Below, piece after piece: positions 6,873 to 12,500 of a stretch of 12,500 bases of DNA. Position 1 is the stretch's first letter; each line of letters starts with the position of its first letter. Source of the stretch: Botryococcus braunii (lineage: Eukaryota; Chlorophyta; Trebouxiophyceae); the NCBI GenBank assembly GCA_002005505.1, contig KV908493.1, positions 21,309-33,808 of the forward strand, given 5' to 3'. The notes under the pieces are model-generated. The model did not search any database. It was not told the DNA's origin and was given only the letters and a program-made list of their open reading frames with translations. The translations under genes were made by a program, and so were the position numbers.

Positions 6873-8715
6873 AAAGCATTCTACAGCTATTGACATGGCT
6901 TTGGCGGGTAGCCATGATGGCTTAAGCATGCAGCAAGATGGCTAGGCGTAAATGCATACATCATCATAAAACACGCATGTGCTGCCCACTCATGTGTGGT
7001 AGGTGTTTATGCTCGCACACCGGTGGTTCCAAGTGGTGGTACAGATCCTTGACTTTACAAGTTGTGAATGTGTCCTTACAGCTTTTAAACGTAGGACCCT
7101 TACAGGACCTGCGAGACATAAATATAGAGACGAGGGGCAGATCTTTCCTCTAGAGAGCACGTGCTAATTCCAGAATAAAGTTTCTATCCTCCATGGATCC
7201 AACGCAAGATGGTAGAGGTTGGACATGCTAAAGTATTGTCCCAGTAGTTTAGACCGTCTTGAGATCTGCATATCGGCACAATGCCCTTGGGCGGACTCGT
7301 TATGCATACATGCTGCTATATCCATGATTACAACATCGGTCACGATTTGTCTCGTCTTGACATTAATATTCACACAAAACGACCCAGATCTGACGTAGGC
7401 ACGACGAAAGTCGGTATATGATTACCGAAACTGGCCAAACTTTGCCAGACCAAAACTGGATGTTAGGAGGAACTTCCACACAAATGCCGAAATGGCCCAC
7501 ACTCCTGCCATGAAAGTGCGCCTCTGAAGATGTGACACTTCCGATGCAAGCATTAGCGCATTCCAGATGCCCTTTTGATTTTTGCAACAATGCAAACCCA
7601 TGGGTCACGAGTGTCAGTATTGTAACCCATGGGTCACATTTTCTGCTAAAATGCAAAGACTGGCCAGGGTCTGTACACAATTCTCCGTGACGCTTTCTAC
7701 TTCAATGCCAACTTGCAAACCCACAAAGAATCGCATCAGAGGGTGCTTGAACATTTAAAGTACGTGGCACCCTCCAGACTGACACCCATTATTTGAGACT
7801 GCAGCCGACGCTGCGTGAGAGGACCCCGTAAGGGTTGACATCGCTCTCCACAACTGTTCGACAACGATGACTAAGACTTCAACTCTTTGCAGATTCGCCT
7901 TTCAGATGGGTAAGGCCATCCGTTCCTGCCTGACGGAAGTCTCTCACACACTCTCCCCAGCTCGCAAAAGGCTACATGCCCTTGAACAGGAAGCATTCAC
8001 CTGGGGCAGCGTTATATCGCACGGGTCATGCTGTGTCGAATCCTGCAGCAGATTTTTTTTCTAACAACGTCAATCTGAAGCCGCACTGCCGACGGAGGGT
8101 GCTAGTCCGTTCTGCGCCGGTCCCACTGCTCTTCTTTATTGTGGACCTGGTCCCGTGCCCGTGCCTGACCAGGGGGCCTGACCATGCTCCCCTGGTTGCA
8201 GGCTAATATCCCCATAATTCTGCCAATTTCGCAAGATTTAAGAATGTGGCAATGCACTTGAAGAGGTACTAGGTCGCAAAGGGTAAGCTGTAAGCACGAC
8301 TTCTTGTCTGTTGATGGCATCTACTGCATTGCAAAAGCTGCATAGGGCTTGTGTCTACATGTTTATATAAATGGCTTGTATGACTCTCCCTCATCGCAAT
8401 CATATGTATGCACGTGGACACATGTATGCATGTGGATGGCTTGCCTCACGCTCCACAATTGTACTTCCAAGTACATAGAGGCTAGCTCGCCATATCACGA
8501 CTCCTGCATGATTAATGCACTGGACAAGATTGCTTCAAAGCTGTCCCATGTAAAGGCACATGGATCCGACTGATGTTGCGGCATGTGACATTCGCTCAAT
8601 CTGAACTTGAACACCGTTTCCCTGGATCTGTATGTATCTGAAGTGACGCAAACAAAGGCCGAGAGCACGCCACAGGTGTGGCCTTCAAGGGTCTAGAGAC
8701 TGGGTCTCGGCTACC
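6873..8715. other. No gene recognised; minor repeats
   Basis: About 1.8 kb of short overlapping ORFs on both strands, the longest 105 codons (minus 7363-7680), with no domain I recognise. Minor structure: the 14-mer AACCCATGGGTCAC at 7595-7608 and again at 7624-7637, and a loose roughly 63-bp direct duplication at about 8351-8391 and 8414-8453 sharing ATGGCTTG and CTCC blocks. Confidence 0.4.
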
Positions 8716-8935
8716 TCACGGGCCGCTGATAGCTTTAGAGGGAGAGACGGGCTGGGGTCGGTCCGTCACGAGGCGCATCCAGAACAAGTGGCGCCCCCAC
8801 ATGAGCTGCATCTCCTCCTGCAACACCACCCGGCTCCTTCAAGCACTGCCAAAGACTGGACCTGGCCACAATCCCAGGAGGGCAGGGCAGGCAGGGCAAA
8901 AACCCGCCTCCTACCAGTGCCGTGGAGATGATAAT

Positions 8936-9000
8936 GACTACCCTAACCGCATCGGGGATTACCCCAACCAGGATGGGGGATTACCCTAACCAGGGAAGGG
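8936..9000. repeat. 21-22 bp tandem repeat, three copies
   Basis: Copies of GATTACCCTAACCAGGATGG start at about 8936, 8957 and 8979, the first more diverged. It lies between the two transporter pieces. CCCTAACC resembles plant telomere sequence (CCCTAAA), but the repeat unit is not telomeric. Confidence 0.8.
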
Positions 9001-9059
9001 GAGACAGAAAGGGAGGAAGACTTGATTCCACTGATTGCACTTGTACATGGCAATGTTTT

Positions 9060-9250
9060 AAGTGAGAGAACTGTACGAAGGGGAAGGGGGGGCGGGAGGG
9101 CGAGGAAATGGAGTGGAGGAACCTGGAATGGTGGGGAGGGACAGGAAAGAAAAGGTCGGGGCGAGGTTTAAAAGGAAGGGGCAGGGAGGGGGAGAGAAGG
9201 GGGAACCTAGGTATCGAAAGCAAGTGGAGGGGAAGGGAGGGTATGAGAAA
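9060..9250. repeat. Purine-rich, G-run tract
   Basis: The plus strand is mostly G and A with many GGGG runs, so the minus strand is polypyrimidine. No fixed repeat period. It keeps long ORFs open on both strands, for example minus 9058-9837, but translates to low-complexity serine/proline/phenylalanine sequence. Confidence 0.7.
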
Positions 9251-9251
9251 T

Positions 9252-9467
9252 TCAGGGCAAGACACATTGCAAAGCAACGCACTGGTGAAGTGCTAAAAGA
9301 CAATGGTAGGGCAGGACACATTGCAAAGCAGTGGACCTGTAGTGCAGTGCTGGAAGAGAAAGATAGGGGAGGACACAATGCGAAGCACCAGCGCATAGCT
9401 GCTGGAAGAGAAAGATCAGGGCTGGACACATTGCAAACAGGCGCACCAGTGGTTTGCTGGAAGAGGG
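9252..9467. repeat. 53-58 bp minisatellite, four copies
   Basis: GGACACATTGCAAAGCA-type cores start at 9261, 9314, 9372 and 9425 (spacing 53, 58, 53), each followed by a GCACCAGT-like block and GCTGGAAGAGAAAGAT. On the minus strand each unit carries TCTTTCTCTTCCAGCAG or a variant, which resembles a polypyrimidine tract plus 3' splice site. The fourth copy overlaps the end of the transporter segment-7 piece: its ACCAGTGG block encodes the TTG of FQQTTG on the minus strand. Confidence 0.85.
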
Positions 9468-9756
9468 GCAGCAGGACAGCCATGGTGAGGTCTAGACGGT
9501 ACTGCCTCTTGAAGATGTCCATGAACGGGCTCTTGATGTCTGCATGCATTGGCCCACGACCCGGGCATCCCAACTTCTGTGATCCCTGCCGCTTCCCACA
9601 CTTCTCCCTTGCCAGCTGGCAAAAGGAGGCGCGAATGCGTAGTGAGGGGAGGGAGACGCTAGGGCGGGTGTTTCTCGGAGGCAGCGGGCAAGTCAGGCAG
9701 GGATAGGAGGAAGAGCGAGAGAGTAGCGGAGGGGATACCAGGATCAGCCCCCTCGC

Positions 9757-10190
9757 ATGCTCCACGCAAAACATTTTCAGAAAATGCAGTCCACCCAGTG
9801 CAACCCCCATCTGCTCCCACTTGGGCAAAGTGGCCAAGCCCCTAAGGCCTCATGCCCCACATTTGTGCCAGCTCAAACTCCCAAGCGAACTGATGCCCGG
9901 CGCCCGTCGTGCGCCCGCAAAAAGCAAGGCGTCTCAGGGCCTCGCAGCTGGTGCCCCTGCTGTGGATGGGCCCGACACTCAACATCGATCCTGCCGGTGA
10001 AAGGGATGGCTGCAGCTATGCTGGACAAGCCCCCGGTGATTGTGCCGCCTCGCAAAAGCGCAGCGCCGCTGAAGCAATAGACTGGATACCGGCTGGCATG
10101 GACATCCGGCGGCGTAGCGTACCCCAGATGGTCTCGGCAGGGCAAAAGGAAAAGATAGTGGCTCTGCTCCCGTCAACAAGTACAGAATAA
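9757..10190. other. GC-rich segment with overlapping unidentified ORFs
   Basis: Higher in G+C than its flanks. Plus frames 9757-10080 (107 codons) and 9909-10190 (93 codons) and several minus frames overlap here, none with a domain I recognise. The plus 9757 frame is basic and proline-rich in the middle (PKRTDARRPSCARKKQG). I could not find the missing N-terminal half of the sugar transporter in any minus frame. It may be an exon of an unknown gene, old coding sequence or chance. Confidence 0.3.
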
Positions 10191-10340
10191 GCAGCCACAC
10201 AGGAAGGGCTAACCTTCGTCAATCCCCTGAGCACCCCCCCAAAGTGCAATTGCAATGGTTACATATATCATAGTCGTTATATTTATCATGCTATTGATAT
10301 ATCAGACATCGGAGTCGGAGCCCTATTTAATGGTTGAGTA

Positions 10341-10470
10341 GGCACTGATCGTGCCGGTATACCTTTTAGGCACGTGGCCTAATTGGTAGGATTCATCAGT
10401 AACCTTATAAGTTGCCGGTCGCAGGTTCAACCCATAGGAACCTAGGGATCCCGGGTACAAGTCCCGGCCT
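10341..10470 (+). mobile_element. tRNA-Ile(UAU)-like element, probable SINE head or tRNA pseudogene
   Basis: TGGCCTAATTGGTAGG (10375-10390) matches a Pol III A box and tRNA D arm. GTAAC CTTATAA GTTGC (10399-10415) is an anticodon arm with a paired 5-bp stem and anticodon TAT (isoleucine, UAU). GCAGGTTCAACCC (10421-10433) matches a B box, but its T stem does not pair. There are five extra bases before the anticodon stem, and the acceptor stem does not pair, so it cannot be a working tRNA. A second T-arm-like hairpin, CCGGG TACAAGT CCCGG (10451-10467), follows with a perfect 5-bp stem. GGCAC TGATC GTGCC (10341-10355) is a small hairpin upstream. A tRNA-derived SINE is the best explanation; no 3' tail or target duplication was seen. 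Confidence 0.5.
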
Positions 10471-10474
10471 TTAC

Positions 10475-10910
10475 CCTGCAGTACCATGCGATGCCACAAA
10501 CTGGCATGCATGTAACAATGTGAATGGTCCCTGTAGTGTTGGGATGAGATAGGAGGTAGACGGAGACAGAAAGGCAGATTCGATGATTACATTGGCTGAT
10601 CTCAAAAGTCTCTTATATGCGCTTAGCTGAGCCGTCAAGACCAACCCGCTGAAGTAACGCTCGGAAACGAGATATCGAACGACGATTGCACTGACCTTCG
10701 ATTGTACCGCCGCTACTCGGTTACTGTTGAATGAATTGGTCAACACTGTGCTTAGTGACATCCCTGTCCCATGACATCAACAGCGGAGTAAACTATAGAC
10801 TTTATGAACGGTATAGATCATAATCGCACCTCAATGACAGAACAGTGACTTGTACGATATGCGATCTCAATAGACATTACGTATGGTAGTACTTTAGGAT
10901 CCCTGCAGTC
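10475..10910. other. No gene recognised
   Basis: A minus ORF of 96 codons (10761-10471) with ordinary, non-repetitive composition crosses it. No domain is recognised and no supporting signals were seen. Confidence 0.35.
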
Positions 10911-10911
10911 C

Positions 10912-10942
10912 GAGCCATCCCTGGGCAGCCCAGGAACGGCTC
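10912..10942. repeat. Two-tier hairpin
   Basis: GAGCC (10912-10916) pairs with GGCTC (10938-10942), and CCTGGG (10920-10925) pairs with CCCAGG (10929-10934) around CAG, separated by a symmetric 3-base bulge. It lies immediately upstream of the first copy of the dispersed repeat and not next to the second. Confidence 0.75.
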
Positions 10943-10945
10943 TGT

Positions 10946-11104
10946 ACTTGTCCAAAGCATGTTGGTATCCTTGACCAACCTCGACTGTTGGAGAGTGCTG
11001 TGTGCTAGCTGTGTGTAGCAGCGCTGTTCCTGGAAACGTTGTAGCGTGGACGGTTTTTCTCGCAGGCTACGAACTGACGCTGCCGTCGTGCCATCACTGC
11101 AGGT
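10946..11104. repeat. Unknown dispersed repeat, copy 1 (159 bp)
   Basis: Near-identical to 11447-11586, from ACTTGTCC to CATCACTGCAGGT. It has 19 extra bases at about 11008-11026, where GCTGTGTGCTA is followed by a near copy GCTGTGTGTAG, so the extra block looks like a short tandem duplication. Minus frames in both copies stay open and share AVMARRQRQFVAC, but no protein family is recognised. Confidence 0.9.
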
Positions 11105-11446
11105 GTGTTTAGGATTCTCAAAGACGTTGCAGATATGATTGTGCTCAAACATTCAGACCAGTTAGATATTACTGCAGTGTGCATTGATGATAGTGCATGA
11201 CGAGAGCGCACTGAATGTTTGACTTCATTGAGACTTATGTTAAAGTCCACCGTTGTGGCGGTAAGATAGTTTCACTGTCCAAACATCACAAAGAGCCCTT
11301 GCTGAGTTACTGACGAACTATTACTGTATTCTAGTGACGTAAAGTAGACATCGCAAGGCCTCTTTGGTGCTAAACTCTGCTATCAAGCAAGGCGTAGTGT
11401 TACGTGGTCTTTAGCAAGAGTGAGAGCAGTTAACATCATATGTAAG
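11105..11446. other. Sequence between the two repeat copies, no gene
   Basis: No ORF longer than chance and no RNA gene recognised. It does not repeat elsewhere in the window. Confidence 0.4.
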
Positions 11447-11586
11447 ACTTGTCCGAAGCATGTTGGTATCCTTGACCAACCTCTACTGTTGGAGAGTGCT
11501 GTGTGCTGTTCCTGGAAACGTTGTAGCGTGGACGGGTCTTCCCACAGGCTACGAACTGACGCTGCCGTCGTGCCATCACTGCAGGT
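11447..11586. repeat. Unknown dispersed repeat, copy 2 (140 bp)
   Basis: Direct-orientation partner of 10946-11104, offset 501 bp at the left end, without the 19-bp internal block. The best-kept part is GCTACGAACTGACGCTGCCG onward to CACTGCAGGT. The spacing and orientation could reflect a tandem duplication or two insertions. Confidence 0.9.
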
Positions 11587-11875
11587 ATCGCCGAAAGCAG
11601 AAATGCTTTAGTTACAGTCCCGTGGTACTGCAAGCCTGCGTGCATTGTGACGTCGACAGGGGTTACACACTATAGTGTATAAATAATACGAATTTGCATA
11701 TTGTGGGTTACTGCAGCTGATTGGTATACTATCTGGCCAAGGCCCGCCAGACAGTTGATGTTGGGGAGATATACCGCGTTCATGCGATACATCTCACGTG
11801 CAAGGGTAAGTCCCGTGGAGAGGCGGTACACTTGGAAGGCAGCAAGGTCGAAGGTTTAGAAGCTCTTTACAGGGC
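11587..11875. other. No gene recognised
   Basis: Contains TGACGTC at 11648-11654, a perfect palindrome ACACTATAGTGT at 11667-11678 and TATAAATA at 11678-11685. This arrangement could pass for a promoter, but no gene follows at a sensible distance. Confidence 0.35.
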
Positions 11876-11917
11876 GTTGTACTAACTGGTAGGCTTAATG
11901 CCTGCAAGCTGCCGGAC
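11872..11917 (+). mobile_element. Truncated relic of the tRNA-like element
   Basis: CTAACTGGTAGGCTTAAT, then GCAAGCTGCCGGACG, aligns with CTAATTGGTAGGATTCAT, then TAAGTTGCCGGTCG, of the tRNA-like element at 10379-10421, with about seven bases missing in the middle. The B box is absent. It may be a second, decayed member of the same SINE family, or an independent tRNA-like scrap. Confidence 0.33.
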
Positions 11918-12239
11918 GTACGTACGAAGTACTATAGTACGCGTTCTAGTACTCTTGGAGTAATCCTGTGGCAATCAACTAATATCATTGTAATGATTAA
12001 TATTGGAATGATTTGGATAGAAGGTTTCGTGTCCATGAACCCTGAGTCTCTCCCGTCTATTCTAGACAAAAGAAATATTGCGTCCTGGACCAGCCAATGC
12101 ATTGTGGCGGATCCGGAGGTGGATGCCAACAAAGATGTCTAGAGCCTAAATCCAAGAGCTGAATACCCCTGAAGCATTAAGCTCTTTCAGAGGCCACAGG
12201 CGAGCTCTAAAGTCTTAAACTGACCCCAAGGTTTCACAG
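11918..12239. other. No firm gene; short plus ORF noted
   Basis: GTACTATAGTAC at about 11930-11941 is a perfect palindrome. A plus ORF of 44 codons (12008-12142) starts MIWIEGFVSMNPES and ends EVDANKDV. Its composition is protein-like and it could be an exon, but I do not recognise it and it is too short to support alone. Confidence 0.3.
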
Positions 12240-12353
12240 CCAATGAATGGGTTCAATCTATGGTTTCCATCATGATGGACAATTTTTTCATGATCGTGAA
12301 GTCATCCATCTAGATCTCATTGATGGAACCATTGTAAAGAGCCATAACATTGG
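12240..12353. repeat. Imperfect foldback, about 114 bp
   Basis: The ends CCAATG (12240-12245) and CATTGG (12348-12353) are complementary, and inside them GGTTTCCATCA (12262-12272) pairs with TGATGGAACC (12321-12330) with one bulge. The pairing is broken, so this is either a decayed MITE or a chance foldback. Confidence 0.4.
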
Positions 12354-12422
12354 TAATCTGTGATATGAGACCCACCACATACATGTTTTTTTTATGAAAA
12401 GATCTAGATGTATCTAGATGGA
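12305..12422. repeat. Inverted TCCATCTAGATCT repeat
   Basis: TCCATCTAGATCT at 12305-12317 is complementary to AGATCTAGATG (12400-12410) and again to ATCTAGATGGA (12412-12422), the right side being a tandem of two overlapping copies. It overlaps the foldback at 12240-12353. Confidence 0.7.
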
Positions 12423-12500
12423 CCAGTGATCACATCGTCATGACGACTTGTCTTTCACCACCCCTAACCAGCGTTCGTATTAACATTGCGGACTTGACCT

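Larger units (their letters stand above)
8716..9622 (-). pseudogene. STP-type monosaccharide/H+ symporter relic, internally deleted
   Basis: Two minus-strand pieces in the right order match the plant sugar transport protein (STP, major facilitator) family, which imports hexoses with protons at the plasma membrane. Piece 1 (9540-9445) contains KRQYRLDLTMA then VLLPLFQQTTG, the family's conserved entry into membrane segment 7 (usually YRPQLTMA and FQQ.TG). Piece 2 (8817-8716) contains EEMQLMWGRHLFWMRLV, the family's C-terminal EEM..W..H.FW.R.V motif, with a normal-length 16-residue tail and a TGA. It follows GTTGCAG, a plausible splice acceptor. A weaker extension (9622-9542) in another frame, with GITEV and WANACR, fits the loop before piece 1 and would need a one-base frameshift at 9541. 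The roughly 170 residues of segments 7-12 are missing: the 620 bp between the pieces is minisatellite and CT-rich DNA. No N-terminal half was found upstream. Most likely a pseudogene. Confidence 0.62.

Noticed and set aside
7363..7680. 105-codon minus ORF as a gene
   Set aside because: No recognisable domain, no start context, and a short direct repeat lies inside it; length is within chance for this composition.
8936..9000. Interstitial telomere repeat
   Set aside because: CCCTAACC occurs only as part of a 21-22 bp unit; there is no run of CCCTAAA.
9058..9837. 259-codon minus ORF taken as one protein (the longest frame in the window)
   Set aside because: Only about 32 residues match a known family; the rest is minisatellite and CT-rich low-complexity translation, so the length is a by-product of composition.
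10375..10437. Functional tRNA-Ile gene
   Set aside because: The acceptor and first T stems do not pair and five extra bases precede the anticodon stem.
11648..11685. Promoter: TGACGTC followed by TATAAATA
   Set aside because: No convincing gene starts downstream, and such short motifs are expected by chance.
9623..12500. N-terminal half of the STP transporter upstream on the minus strand
   Set aside because: No frame showed the family's GYDIGISGG, GR or EMAP/RG motifs, so the copy appears truncated here or continues outside the window.

Overview
The window looks like nuclear DNA from a plant (land plant or streptophyte alga; a fern, moss or lycophyte would fit, but the species cannot be read from the sequence). 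There is no operon-like packing and no long intact gene. Most of the DNA is tandem arrays, dispersed repeats and decayed pieces. The plant assignment rests mainly on two minus-strand fragments that look like an STP-type monosaccharide/H+ symporter, and on a secreted proline-rich, extensin-like reading frame. A tRNA-Ile-like repeat and a possible Ty1-copia gag relic are consistent with any plant genome.

Layout. 1-2103 is a cluster of four unrelated tandem arrays: a GA microsatellite (1-283), a 30-bp minisatellite (309-716), a pyrimidine-rich 36-bp minisatellite (1050-1607) and three perfect-length 96-bp units (1741-2046). The 96-bp array lies inside a complete minus-strand ORF (2165 down to 1668) for a signal-peptide-like, proline-rich protein. 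All differences between its units are third-position and silent, the only clear sign of protein-level constraint in the first 8 kb. 2.2-5.8 kb is mostly unidentified sequence with a dispersed repeat family near 4.0-4.5 kb, a perfect 14-bp inverted repeat and a 30-bp direct repeat carrying CACGTG. 5.8-6.9 kb holds a C16 run, a 13-bp hairpin, a possible copia gag relic, an inverted partial copy of that relic 400 bp away, and a nested palindromic element.

8.7-9.6 kb (minus strand) holds the transporter relic: a piece of the central loop and seventh membrane segment, then about 620 bp of minisatellite and purine/pyrimidine-asymmetric DNA where the last six membrane segments should be, then the C-terminal tail. 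9.76-10.19 kb is GC-rich with unidentified overlapping ORFs. 10.37-10.47 kb has a tRNA-Ile(UAU)-like element with a second T-arm-like hairpin, and a shorter relic of it lies near 11.88 kb. Two copies of a 140-159 bp unknown repeat lie at 10.95 and 11.45 kb, and a foldback structure lies near the right end.

The parts do not form a pathway. The two best-supported pieces of biology are the proline-rich reading frame at 1668-2165 and the STP transporter relic at 8716-9622. The rest documents repeat turnover.
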